Source of the DNA: Streptomyces sp. WMMB 322
GTDB lineage: Bacteria > Actinomycetota > Actinomycetes > Streptomycetales > Streptomycetaceae
Direction: 5' to 3'
Assembly (NCBI RefSeq): GCF_900090145.1
Contig: NZ_FMHI01000015.1
Location: 62,001-126,000, forward strand
Length of the DNA stretch: 64,000 nt
Part shown: piece after piece, positions 9,414 through 17,172 of the stretch
Layout of the letters: every line of letters starts with the position of its first letter
How positions within the stretch are numbered: position 1 is the first letter of the stretch
Program-made: the position numbers and the translations under genes
Notes under the pieces: model-generated
The model's input: only the letters and a program-made list of their open reading frames with translations
Database searches by the model: none
Told to the model about the DNA's origin: nothing

Positions 9414-9449
9414 CCGTGTGGCCGGGCGGGCACCCGCCCGGCCACACGG
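9414..9449 (-). terminator. Attenuator hairpin between lanA and lanB
   Basis: A perfect 17-base inverted repeat (9414-9430 pairing with 9433-9449, two-base centre) lies between the precursor stop and the lanB ribosome binding site. There is no long T-run. Such hairpins in lantibiotic operons commonly let the small precursor transcript outnumber the enzyme transcript. That use is inferred from position. Confidence 0.75.
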
Positions 9450-9458
9450 TGGTTCAGG

Positions 9459-9629
9459 TCAGCAGCAGTGGCTGCAGCCGGAGCCGCCGCCCTCGCTGGT
9501 GCAGCCCGGGGTGCAGTACGAGACGCTCGTAATGGCCGGGCCGGCGACGGACTTCTCCACACCGATCTCCAGGTCGAGATCGAAGAGGTTCACCTCGTTG
9601 TGCGACTGCGCAGGGGCGATGTTTCCCAT
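9459..9629 (-). CDS. pspA: Planosporicin-like class I lantibiotic precursor peptide (LanA)
   Basis: This 56-residue peptide starts at ATG 9629, with GGGAGGAG eight bases upstream. The leader of 32 residues carries the class I box FDLDLEIGVE and ends SVAGPA. The core is ITSVSYCTPGCT followed by SEGGGSGCSHCC. Five cysteines and the Ser/Thr pattern match planosporicin, from which, as I recall that sequence, it differs only by Tyr for Trp at core position 6. It is also close to microbisporicin/NAI-107 (CTPGC, GGGS, CC end). The mature product should carry five thioether rings and bind lipid II through its nisin-like N-terminal rings; both are family knowledge. No LanD decarboxylase is present, so a free C-terminal Cys-derived carboxylate is expected, as in planosporicin. 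Confidence 0.95.
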   Translation of the reverse strand: MGNIAPAQSHNEVNLFDLDLEIGVEKSVAGPAITSVSYCTPGCTSEGGGSGCSHCC

Positions 9630-9732
9630 GCTGACTACTCCTCCCGTTTGAAACGACTGAACGTTCGTGGGTCGCGATCCGGGAATTACCGAATCATGCT
9701 GTTCGGCGTCGATCAACGGAATCCAACCGATT

Positions 9733-9758
9733 TGGCAGCGCTGGCAGTTCGATGGCAG
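9733..9758. promoter_or_regulatory. Three phased TGGCAG repeats, possible LuxR-type regulator site for lanA
   Basis: TGGCAG occurs at 9733, 9742 and 9753, with spacings of 9 and 11 bases, close to one helical turn. The repeats lie about 105-130 bases upstream of the lanA start. The divergent lanA/sigX region has an ECF-type promoter only toward sigX. A direct-repeat activator site for the LuxR-family regulator encoded at 14513 is an inference. Confidence 0.45.
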
Positions 9759-9826
9759 CTATGGGTAAAGATGAGGCCGGAGTGGCGCTTTCACGCCTGA
9801 ATCGGTGATTCCTCCCGGAGACACGT

Positions 9827-9851
9827 GAACCGGGACGGACTTTCCTGATAC
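9827..9851 (+). promoter_or_regulatory. ECF-sigma promoter of sigX, GAACC-N15-GATAC
   Basis: The -35 element GAACC (9827-9831) and -10 element GATAC (9847-9851) are exactly 15 bases apart, the same geometry as the sites upstream of the J and E operons. The GTG start of sigX lies only nine bases past the -10 element. This implies autoregulation and a leaderless transcript. Confidence 0.7.
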
Positions 9852-9860
9852 GTACGTGAT

Positions 9861-10418
9861 GTGTGTTCGGACGAAGCTCTGCTTACCGCCGTCGCCGACG
9901 GCGACCAGACCGCCCTGCGTGCCCTCTATGAACGGCATGCCGCCGCCGCGCTCCGCCTCATCCGCAGACTCACCTCGGACCAGGGGGTGGCGGAGGAGAT
10001 CCTGCAGGAGACGTGGCTGGCCGTCTGGCGCTCCGCGAAGGGATTCCGCGGCGAGTCCTCCGCGCGCGGCTGGCTCATGGGCGTCGCCCGGAGACAGGCA
10101 CACAACCAACTCCGCAAGTCCCGCCCGCAACTGGCGGATCTCTCGGAGGCGCACGACGTGCCCGACCCGTCCCCGGGCGTGGAGGAACAGATCGTGAGAG
10201 AGGCCGAACACACCGAGTTGCTCGCCGCCGTGCGTGCTCTTCCCGGGCATCTGCGGGAAGTGCTCGCCCTGGTGCTCGTGGAAGAACTGGCCTACGCGGA
10301 AGTCGCCACCGTGCTGGCCATCCCGGTGGGCACCGTCAAGAGCCGGATGTCCCACGCGCGCAGACGCCTGGCCGGCATGCTCGCCGCCACGCGGCTGGAA
10401 GGATCGGGACGATCATGA
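9861..10418 (+). CDS. pspX: ECF sigma factor of the lantibiotic cluster (PspX-like)
   Basis: This 185-residue sigma-70 family factor has only regions 2 and 4. Region 2 covers about residues 8-80 (DGDQTALRALYERH, EILQETWLAVWRSA, GWLMGVARRQA). Region 4 covers about 120-175 (LPGHLREVLALVLVEELAYAEVA, GTVKSRMSHARRRL). It should direct RNA polymerase to the GAACC-N15-G(C/A)TAC promoters found before itself and the transport operons. The GTG at 9861 is used because homology to the family N-terminus begins there. It leaves no room for a ribosome binding site, hence probably leaderless. Its end overlaps the anti-sigma gene (ATGA). Confidence 0.92.
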   Translation: MCSDEALLTAVADGDQTALRALYERHAAAALRLIRRLTSDQGVAEEILQETWLAVWRSAKGFRGESSARGWLMGVARRQAHNQLRKSRPQLADLSEAHDVPDPSPGVEEQIVREAEHTELLAAVRALPGHLREVLALVLVEELAYAEVATVLAIPVGTVKSRMSHARRRLAGMLAATRLEGSGRS

Positions 10419-11314
10419 CCGAACACATCACCGACGACGTCCTGGCGCAGCTTGCCCGCCCGGACCGGGACGGCGGGAGCGGACCGGAACACCTGGCAGT
10501 GTGCACCGACTGCCGAACGCGGATGGCAGCGTGGCAGAACATCGGCTCGGCAGTGCGCGCGGAAGCGGACGAGCTGGCGGTCGCTCCGCCCTCGTTCGAC
10601 GCGCTGCTCGCGCCGGCCCTGGCCGGGGCGGCGCCGTCACGGAGCGCAGCAGCCGTGGCCGTTCCGGCAGAGAGGCCGCACGGACGTGGCATGTCCTGGC
10701 GCACTGCATGGCAGCTGACGCTGCGCCAGGCAGCGCTGATGCCCCGGGTCTGGGCCCCGCTGAGCGCGGCCGGCTTCGTCGGCGCGGCGCTGACGGCATC
10801 GGCGAGGGTGCAGGACGGTTTCGGGGTGCGGCTGTTCGGAGGTGTCGTGGTGCTGCTGGTGATCCTCGGCGCCCTCATGGCCGCCTCACCCCGCAGGGAC
10901 CCCCGGCGGGAGCTTCTGTTCACGCTGCCGGTGCCGCCCGCCGCGGTCTTTCTCGCGAGGCTCACGGTGGTTCTCTTCGCGGACGTCGCCATGGCGATGA
11001 TCTGCTCCGCTCTCGTGGACGGGCCGGGCTGGTGGCCCGTGGTGACGAGCTGGCTGGGGGAGTCGCTGCTGGCAGCCTCGCTGGCGCTCGCCCTTGCCGT
11101 CCGGTTCGCGCCGGTGACCGGGGCCGCCGCCGGAGCCGCGCTGTGGCTGCTGGGGGTGGCGGCAGGCCCGCGGGGGCCGTTCTCCACGCCGGCGGACGCC
11201 TTCCTGAAGCCACTGCTGTCGACGACGCCCTGGACCCTGCTGCTCGCGTTCGCGCTGCTCGGCTGGGCCGCCGGAGCCATGAGGAGGCATGCGGCCGCGG
11301 CTTCGGCGGCGTAG
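10415..11314 (+). CDS. pspW: Membrane anti-sigma factor with zinc-finger motif (PspW-like)
   Basis: This 299-residue protein begins with a cytosolic domain carrying HLAVCTDC, an HxxxCxxC zinc-binding anti-sigma motif. About six hydrophobic segments follow (roughly residues 105-290). It should hold the co-transcribed ECF sigma factor inactive at the membrane until a signal, in the psp model the lantibiotic itself, releases it. The ATG at 10415 overlaps the sigma stop codon, as is usual for sigma/anti-sigma pairs. The multi-span membrane part is unlike single-pass anti-sigma factors and resembles the MibW/PspW type as I recall it. Confidence 0.85.
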   Translation: MTEHITDDVLAQLARPDRDGGSGPEHLAVCTDCRTRMAAWQNIGSAVRAEADELAVAPPSFDALLAPALAGAAPSRSAAAVAVPAERPHGRGMSWRTAWQLTLRQAALMPRVWAPLSAAGFVGAALTASARVQDGFGVRLFGGVVVLLVILGALMAASPRRDPRRELLFTLPVPPAAVFLARLTVVLFADVAMAMICSALVDGPGWWPVVTSWLGESLLAASLALALAVRFAPVTGAAAGAALWLLGVAAGPRGPFSTPADAFLKPLLSTTPWTLLLAFALLGWAAGAMRRHAAAASAA

Positions 11315-11376
11315 CCCGCACGCGGCGGCGCTGCGGGCGGAAGGGGGAACGAAACGAAGAATGCACGGCCATGTGT

Positions 11377-11401
11377 GAACCATCCGACTTCGCCGGGCTA
11401 C
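11377..11401 (+). promoter_or_regulatory. ECF-sigma promoter of the J-Y-Z-Q-R operon, GAACC-N15-GCTAC
   Basis: GAACC at 11377-11381 and GCTAC at 11397-11401 are separated by exactly 15 bases. The site is about 105 bases before the ATG of the first membrane-protein gene. It is identical in both boxes to the site before the E-F operon on the other strand. Confidence 0.75.
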
Positions 11402-11506
11402 GTACAGAGTGCGCCACTGCTCACCGGCCGGTTTCCCCCGTTGCCGGCCGGGGGCGGTGGTGCACCGGGCCGGCGAAGGCAGGGGACCGACGGGAGGAGC
11501 CGAGAG

Positions 11507-12193
11507 ATGACGATCGCGACGTGGTTGCCGCACGAGGTGCGCCGCTGCGGAAAGCAGGCCGTCGTCCTGCCGGTCCTGGCCGCCCTGCTCGCATGCGTCG
11601 CGATGCTCACCGGGCCCGGTGGCGGGACGCTGCTCGGACATTCGCTGTTGACCAGCGCGCTGCCCGCAGCGACTGCGCTGGCCTGTGCGGCAGTTGTCGC
11701 CCGCGAGCAGCTCCTGGAACTCCATCTGTCGCTGCCCACGCCCTATCCGCGGACTGTCGCCCGCCGCCTCGCGTGGCCCGCTGCAGTCAGCGCCGTCTCC
11801 GCTCTCGCCCTGGTGGCGCTGGTACGGGCGGGAAGTCACTCGCTGAACTTGGGCGCCGCCCTCCTGGAGCTGACCGGGCTGACGGTGCTGCTGGCCGGCG
11901 GTGCCGTATGGGCGACGGTGCGGTCCGGGTCGGCTGCGACCGCCACAGGTCTCATCGTGGCCGCCGTCCTGGCGAAATTGCTGCTCATCGACCGCGTGGT
12001 GCCCGAGGGTGCGGGACAGGGCGTGCCGGCGCTGCTGGCCGGTTCCGTGCTGATCGTGCTGGCCCTGCGTGCTCTGGGTGACGCGGGCCGTTCAGGCGGG
12101 GAAGGGGCAGTCTCCGGCAGGTGGCCGGGGACCGGTGGTGGGCCGTCCGGAAACGTGGCGGGCCACCGCTCGACGAGGGGGGAGACAGGATGA
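11507..12193 (+). CDS. pspJ: Polytopic membrane protein, first gene of lantibiotic ABC operon (PspJ position)
   Basis: This is a 228-residue protein with about six hydrophobic segments and a Gly-rich cytosolic tail. The ATG at 11507 follows GGGAGGAG; longer upstream readings start inside the promoter and are not credible. It has no motif I can name. It lies first in a five-gene unit with a second membrane protein, an ABC ATPase, a lipoprotein and a regulator, so it is probably one half of the transporter's membrane part. A role in self-protection or export is inferred from the psp and mib clusters. It ends in a four-base overlap with the next gene. Confidence 0.7.
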   Translation: MTIATWLPHEVRRCGKQAVVLPVLAALLACVAMLTGPGGGTLLGHSLLTSALPAATALACAAVVAREQLLELHLSLPTPYPRTVARRLAWPAAVSAVSALALVALVRAGSHSLNLGAALLELTGLTVLLAGGAVWATVRSGSAATATGLIVAAVLAKLLLIDRVVPEGAGQGVPALLAGSVLIVLALRALGDAGRSGGEGAVSGRWPGTGGGPSGNVAGHRSTRGETG

Positions 12194-12981
12194 CGGCGCT
12201 GCTGTGGACACTGCGGTACGAGGCCCTCATGGCGGCCCGTCGCAAGGTCGTCTGGGGAGCGGTCCTGCCACTGGCGCTGCTGAGTGTGCTTCTGGCCGCC
12301 ACGTCACCTGTGGTCACGGGTCACGATGACCCTGCCGCCCGGGCCGGAGCCGGCGCCGTGCTCGTCAACACCCTCTGCACCCTGGGTGTCGGTCTCGCCC
12401 TCGCGGACCGGCTGCGCCGCAGTCTGGAAGCGCGCGGAATGCCCGAGCTGCTGGCCGCCACTCCCACCCGTGCGCTGTCACGCACAGCCGGGGCGCTCGC
12501 GGGTCCGCTGGTGACCGCACTCGCACCGGTCGCCTTGCTCTTCCTGCTGGCCTCCGCGGTGCTCGCCGGTACCGGGGGGTCCGCAGCACCTCTGACATCC
12601 GCGGTGGTCTCCCTCGTGGCTGTGCTCCTCCCGGCAACCCTGCTGGTCACTGCCTTCGCCGGACTGCTGGGCGTGCTGATGCCGGTCGCGGCCGCGCGCG
12701 CTGTCACGGTCGTGGTGTGGCTGTGGGCCTGTCACTTCCCGCCCGCGTTCTCTCCGCTGCCCACGATCACCGGCACTGTCCTGTCACCACTCGGGGGTTA
12801 CCCGCTTGTGGCCTGGGCGCACGCACCTCAGGTGTGGGCGGCGAGAGAGGGCGACGGCGCGCTGCGCCCCGACGTCAGCGACGCCGCCGCGCTGATGAAC
12901 CTTCTGCTGGTGCTCGCCATGGCCGCCGTCTGTTACGCCGTCGGCCACCTCCTCGTCCGCCGTCGAGACGGAGCAACATGA
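12190..12981 (+). CDS. pspY: Polytopic membrane protein, ABC-2 permease-like (PspY position)
   Basis: This 263-residue protein has about six hydrophobic segments and an N-terminus (MTALLWTLRYEALMAARRK) typical of ABC-2 permeases. The segment DRLRRSLEARGMPELLAATPT resembles the cytosolic coupling loop of such permeases. The ATG at 12190 overlaps the previous stop and GGGGGGAG lies just upstream. It overlaps the downstream ATPase start by four bases. The two membrane proteins and the ATPase together would make a complete transporter. The substrate, presumably the lantibiotic, is inferred. Confidence 0.75.
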   Translation: MTALLWTLRYEALMAARRKVVWGAVLPLALLSVLLAATSPVVTGHDDPAARAGAGAVLVNTLCTLGVGLALADRLRRSLEARGMPELLAATPTRALSRTAGALAGPLVTALAPVALLFLLASAVLAGTGGSAAPLTSAVVSLVAVLLPATLLVTAFAGLLGVLMPVAAARAVTVVVWLWACHFPPAFSPLPTITGTVLSPLGGYPLVAWAHAPQVWAAREGDGALRPDVSDAAALMNLLLVLAMAAVCYAVGHLLVRRRDGAT

Positions 12982-13883
12982 ACATCACCACTGAGCGGTT
13001 GACGAAGGTCTACTCGGGTGGACGCCGCGCGCTGGACGCCGTCGACCTGCACATCGAGAACGGCACCGTGGGCCTGCTGGGCGCCAACGGCGCAGGAAAG
13101 ACAACCCTGTTGCGCATCCTCACCGGGGTGCTGCGGCCGACTGCGGGCCGTGTGACCGTGGGCGGACACGACCTGTCGACCGGCGGCGGGCTCACCGCGG
13201 TCAAGAGGATGCTCGGTTATCTGCCGCAGGAGCTCTCCCTCTATCCCGACCTGACCGCCCGTGAGTTCCTCGACTACATCGGGGTGCTCAAAGGCATCCA
13301 CGACAAGCGGGACCGACGGCGCCAGGTGGAGGAACGGATCGCCGAGGTCGGCCTGGAGGCGCGGGCGGGCGAGCGCCTGTCCGGTTTCTCTGGTGGCATG
13401 AAGCGACGGGTAGGCATCGCGCAGGCCCTGATGGGCGATCCGTCCCTGCTGATCGTCGATGAGCCGACGACCGGCCTGGACCCGCACGAACGCATGCGGT
13501 TCCGGACGCTGCTGGCCGGGCTCGGCCGCGGCCGCACCGTTCTGCTCTCCACTCACATCCTCGACGACGTCGCACAGACCTGCCCCGCGGTGGCAGTGCT
13601 CTCCGGCGGTCGCCTGGTCTTCCACGACGCCACCACGGCACTGGTCGACCAGGCCGCCGGGTGCACCTACGTGTGCGAGGCCGAAGGACCCGCGCAAGGA
13701 CCGCCGCCCGGGGCGGAGGTGGTGAGTGCGGTGACCACCGCGCTAGGAGCCCAGTACCGGGTCATCACCAACGATCCGCCGGCGGGGGCCCGTCCGGTCG
13801 AACCGTCTCTCGAGGACGGTTATGCCGCCCTGCTGGGCGCCGACGGAGCAGCCCGATTCTCCACCAGCCCGATCCAACAGTGA
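12978..13883 (+). CDS. pspZ: ABC transporter ATP-binding protein (PspZ position)
   Basis: This 301-residue ABC ATPase has Walker A GANGAGKTT, Q-loop LPQELSLYPDLT, signature FSGGMKRRVGIAQALMG and Walker B LLIVDEPTTGLDP. The C-terminal third is the variable region seen in ABC-2 ATPases. The ATG at 12978 overlaps the preceding membrane gene. It lies in the sigma-X-controlled unit together with a lipoprotein, the classic make-up of a lantibiotic immunity system. With the E-F pair and T-U pair this is the third ABC transporter in the cluster. Confidence 0.85.
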   Translation: MNITTERLTKVYSGGRRALDAVDLHIENGTVGLLGANGAGKTTLLRILTGVLRPTAGRVTVGGHDLSTGGGLTAVKRMLGYLPQELSLYPDLTAREFLDYIGVLKGIHDKRDRRRQVEERIAEVGLEARAGERLSGFSGGMKRRVGIAQALMGDPSLLIVDEPTTGLDPHERMRFRTLLAGLGRGRTVLLSTHILDDVAQTCPAVAVLSGGRLVFHDATTALVDQAAGCTYVCEAEGPAQGPPPGAEVVSAVTTALGAQYRVITNDPPAGARPVEPSLEDGYAALLGADGAARFSTSPIQQ

Positions 13884-13894
13884 GGCATGCACAC

Positions 13895-14419
13895 GTGACC
13901 ACGAAGAACCGGAACCGCTCGGAGACCGCGAGCACCGTCGCGACAACCATGAACACCACGACGCCGACGACCACTTCACTGACCGCGGCCCTCCCGGCCA
14001 CCGGCTCGACCGGCTCCGTGAGGTCCGGCGGCCGTGCCCGCCCGGCGGTTCTGGCCTCGGCCGTTGCCGGGCTCGTGCTGCTCGCGGTGTCTGCCTGCGG
14101 TGGCGCAGGCAGAACGGACCCCGACACCAAGCAGCCGGAGCCGCTGCCCAGCCCGACCTCGACCAAGCAGAAGATGAGTGAGAAGAACCTGGGCTACACC
14201 TGGCCGCTGAAGACCGACCACGGTACAGCGGAGTGCCGGGAAGGAAACCAGGCCGTGTTCACGGACCCCGACGGCACGACATACGCGCTCAACGAGCGTG
14301 CAAAGCGGGCCGGTTACCGTGATATCGGGCCGATGAGGGTATCCGGGGACGATGGTGACAAAGTGAGCCTCGGCTCGCTGCTCAGCAGAACGATGAAGCT
14401 CTGTCGGGTCGGACGGTGA
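13895..14419 (+). CDS. pspQ: Lipoprotein of the lantibiotic cluster (PspQ-like, probable immunity)
   Basis: This is a 174-residue protein. A long N-terminal region rich in Thr and Arg precedes a hydrophobic segment ending in the lipobox LLAVSAC-GG, so the mature protein starts at that Cys and is anchored on the outer face of the membrane. About 100 residues follow, with a conserved-looking NLGYTWPLKTDHGTAECREG. The GTG at 13895 has GAGG nine bases upstream; an ATG at 13949 is an alternative that gives a more usual signal-peptide length. Lipoproteins at this position in mib and psp clusters are proposed to protect the producer by sequestering the peptide. Confidence 0.75.
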   Translation: MTTKNRNRSETASTVATTMNTTTPTTTSLTAALPATGSTGSVRSGGRARPAVLASAVAGLVLLAVSACGGAGRTDPDTKQPEPLPSPTSTKQKMSEKNLGYTWPLKTDHGTAECREGNQAVFTDPDGTTYALNERAKRAGYRDIGPMRVSGDDGDKVSLGSLLSRTMKLCRVGR

Positions 14420-14512
14420 CCGGTACCGGATCTCTCAGAGCCGGCAGGGGCATGACCCGTGATCGTCACCTACGACCGGGCGATCACGGGGATGAACGAC
14501 GGGGGAAACACG

Positions 14513-15469
14513 ATGCACCAGCACGAACAGCAGCAGGTTTCGAACTCCAGCGAACTCCACGTCCTGATCCATTCGGGCCTCAGGGCCCACTTCGAGTCGC
14601 CTCACGCACCACTCGCCGGAATCCGTTCAGGCCTGGGCAGGATCGGTTTCGTCGATGACGAGGATCTGACCGCGCCCGGCGGAGCGCTCGACCTGCCGGT
14701 GCTGATTCCGGTCACCAGCGAATTCCAGGCCGAGGGACTGCGCGCGGTGAGAGTGCGGCATCCCCTGGCGCTGCTCGTTGCCGTCACCAATGACGTCTCG
14801 GGCTTTCGCACGTACTACGCCATCCGTTCAGGTGCGAACTTCGTCTTCAACATGGCCATTTCCGGCGCACATCAGGTGGACATGCTGTACGCCCAGCTCC
14901 GTTCGCACTGCACCACAGGCCCTCCCGAGAGGGCGGAGTCGCAATTTCAGCCTCTCTCCGTGGCACGCGAGAGCGGCTTCGGCGAAGAAGATCACCGGCA
15001 GGCCCTGCCAGGGCATTTCGAGGATCGGACGGCCAGGCCGGGGAGCATGCGGCAGGGAAGCGGCCTGGAACATGCCGCCGCTGCAGGGCGCCGGACTCTG
15101 CAAGCCGGGGACGGACTCCCGTCTCATCCTCTCCATCCGGGAGGTTCCGCGTCCGGCGAGCACGGGCCCGTCCGCCCGTCCCCGTGTGGCCGGGCGGGCG
15201 GGGCGCACGCGGCGGACGCGGTGCGAACCGCGCCCGGAATCGACACAGGGCTGATGCGGATGCTGTGTTCGTCCATGACGGTGTCGGAGATCGCCCGACG
15301 CTACTACTGCTCGGAACGCACGATGTACCGGCGCATTCGCAGGCTGTACGACGAAGTGGGCGTGCGCAGCCGTGCCGAGCTGATTCCCCTGGCATCCGTG
15401 CTCGCCGCGGACGCACCGCACGCCGCTGCCAGGGTGCCGTCGCAGCGCGACCGCAGACAGGCCTCCTGA
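14513..15469 (+). CDS. pspR: LuxR-type transcriptional regulator of the lantibiotic cluster (PspR-like)
   Basis: This 318-residue protein has a C-terminal helix-turn-helix in the LuxR/NarL style (MTVSEIARRYYCSERTMYRRIRRLYDEVGVRSRAELI). The N-terminal region has no recognisable phosphoacceptor site or ligand domain. A central stretch rich in Gly/Pro/His looks disordered. The ATG at 14513 is preferred because GGGGGAA lies six bases upstream; an in-frame ATG at 14492 is possible. It is last in the sigma-X-dependent unit. In microbisporicin and planosporicin, as I recall, the R regulator activates the precursor operon, which would make a feed-forward loop of sigma factor, regulator and peptide. 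Confidence 0.8.
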   Translation: MHQHEQQQVSNSSELHVLIHSGLRAHFESPHAPLAGIRSGLGRIGFVDDEDLTAPGGALDLPVLIPVTSEFQAEGLRAVRVRHPLALLVAVTNDVSGFRTYYAIRSGANFVFNMAISGAHQVDMLYAQLRSHCTTGPPERAESQFQPLSVARESGFGEEDHRQALPGHFEDRTARPGSMRQGSGLEHAAAAGRRTLQAGDGLPSHPLHPGGSASGEHGPVRPSPCGRAGGAHAADAVRTAPGIDTGLMRMLCSSMTVSEIARRYYCSERTMYRRIRRLYDEVGVRSRAELIPLASVLAADAPHAAARVPSQRDRRQAS

Positions 15470-15587
15470 GGCGCCGGGGGACATTCGCTCTCGGACTGCT
15501 GCTTCTTCCGTGCTCGGCATGTCCCGGACTGCGCCCCGGTGGCCTCGTGACCGGCCATTACGGGGCCACCGGCGGTGGTCCGGTTGC

Positions 15588-16328
15588 TCAGCGGATGCCG
15601 GCATCGGCGGTCTCCAGCAGGCGGAAGAAGCCGGCCTCCACATCGCCGTCGACGGCCAGGCCTTCCAGCGGCCCCTCGTACTGGGTGCGGCCGGCAGTCA
15701 GCACCTGTACTCGGTCGCATACCTGGGCCACCTCACCCAGTTGGTGACTCGCGATCAGCACCGCCACGCCCTCGCTCGCCAACGACCTGATGATGCCGCG
15801 CATTTCGCGGATGCCGACCGGGTCGAGGCCGTTGGTCGGTTCGTCCAGGATGATCAACCGGGGCCGAGCGAGCAGCGCGATGGCGATGCCCAGCCGCCAG
15901 CGCATACCGAGCGAGTACGCCCCGACCCGGCGACCGCGTGCATCGGTCATTTTCACCAGCCGCAGCGCCCCCTCGATCCACTCGTCGGGCACTCCGCGCA
16001 GCTTGGCGTGCACCTTCAGCGTCTCGTCGCCCGTCAGCGTCGGCCACAGGCCGGGCACTTCGATCAGCGCGCCGACTTCGGAGAGTGTCTCCCGGCCGAC
16101 CGGCCTGCCGAAGATCCTGATGCTGCCGGACGTCGGGCGCTGCAGCCCGAGCAGCGCCTTCATCAGCGTCGTCTTACCCGCGCCGTTCGGCCCGAGCAGG
16201 CCGTAGACCTCGCCGGACTTCACGGTGAGATCCACACCGTCCAGGGCGCGGTGCGTGCCGTAGTGCTTGTGCAGCTGACGGATCACCAGAGCGTGCGCAG
16301 TCTGTGTGCCGGGTGTCCCCACGGACAT
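15588..16328 (-). CDS. pspF: ABC transporter ATP-binding protein, lantibiotic immunity (LanF/PspF-like)
   Basis: This 246-residue ATPase is of the NisF/bacitracin-resistance type. Walker A is GPNGAGKTT, the signature region reads YSLGMRWRLGIAIALL and Walker B is LIILDEPTNGLDPVG. The modified LGMRWRLG signature and the following sequence are typical of immunity ATPases. The ATG at 16328 lies two bases from the stop of the permease gene, so the two are one unit. It converges with the regulator gene. Expulsion of the lantibiotic from the membrane is the family role. Confidence 0.88.
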   Translation of the reverse strand: MSVGTPGTQTAHALVIRQLHKHYGTHRALDGVDLTVKSGEVYGLLGPNGAGKTTLMKALLGLQRPTSGSIRIFGRPVGRETLSEVGALIEVPGLWPTLTGDETLKVHAKLRGVPDEWIEGALRLVKMTDARGRRVGAYSLGMRWRLGIAIALLARPRLIILDEPTNGLDPVGIREMRGIIRSLASEGVAVLIASHQLGEVAQVCDRVQVLTAGRTQYEGPLEGLAVDGDVEAGFFRLLETADAGIR

Positions 16329-16330
16329 GG

Positions 16331-17134
16331 TCAGATCTCCTTACGGATCATGTGCAGGCGGCCGAGGAGGAGCAGAACCACGGTGAGCACCGTGGCGAGG
16401 CCCAGAGCAAGGGGGATCGCGGACATCTCGGTGACGGGGCTGTCCTCCGGCAGTGGCACCCCGTTCGGCCCGATGCCGGCGAGCGGCAGCACCACCCGCA
16501 TCGGCCAGGCGAACGGGACGGCGAACCAGAACACCTTGTCCGAGACCAGAGCCCCGCACAGCAGGCCCGCGACGCCGACTCCGATGCTGGGCCCCATGCC
16601 CCACATGACGGCCACGAGGACCGCCAGCGCCGTCATGGAGAGGCCGACCAGCCAGGGCAGGTAGACGGCCGCGGCCACCGTTCCCATGCCTTCCGGGAAG
16701 CGTCCGCTGATCACCGAGCCGAGCGACAGCATCACCAGGAGCACCGTCGAGGAGACGAAGCCCAGGACGCCCAGCGCGGCGACCTTGGCGACGAAGTAGC
16801 GCCCCCGCGGCACGCCGTACGAGAGGAGCAGCCGCCAAGGGTCCTGGTCCGCGCGGACGGTCAGCGCGGCGGCGAGCGCGGCCGTCATCGGCACCAGGAC
16901 TCCCCAGAACTCGAGGGTGACGTTGCGGAACACCTCGAAAGTCTGGCCTGCCTTCGCCTCGGAGGAACCGAGCGCGCCGATGAAGAGGGGGACGGTGATC
17001 ACGACGGGGGCCAGCAGGTGGTACCAGAAGATGAACCCCCGCTTGTTGCGGGCGAGTTCGGTGCCTGTGACCGTCGCCAGTGACGGATTGTCCCGCCGCC
17101 CCGCCCTGAGGGGGACAGCTGTTTCGTTTGCCAT
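16331..17134 (-). CDS. pspE: Lantibiotic immunity ABC permease (LanE/PspE-like)
   Basis: This 267-residue protein has about six hydrophobic segments and the N-terminal pattern LATVTGTELARNKRGFIFWYHLLAPVV, like ABC-2 permeases of lantibiotic self-protection systems. The ATG at 17134 has AGGAG about seven bases upstream; longer readings run through the promoter. It is first in the E-F unit, and an ECF-type promoter lies 39-63 bases upstream. A separate LanG is absent, so the permease may act as a homodimer. The substrate is inferred from cluster context. Confidence 0.85.
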   Translation of the reverse strand: MANETAVPLRAGRRDNPSLATVTGTELARNKRGFIFWYHLLAPVVITVPLFIGALGSSEAKAGQTFEVFRNVTLEFWGVLVPMTAALAAALTVRADQDPWRLLLSYGVPRGRYFVAKVAALGVLGFVSSTVLLVMLSLGSVISGRFPEGMGTVAAAVYLPWLVGLSMTALAVLVAVMWGMGPSIGVGVAGLLCGALVSDKVFWFAVPFAWPMRVVLPLAGIGPNGVPLPEDSPVTEMSAIPLALGLATVLTVVLLLLGRLHMIRKEI

Positions 17135-17172
17135 GTGATCTCCTGCGGCCGCTGTGTCCGTGCTCTCTGTAC

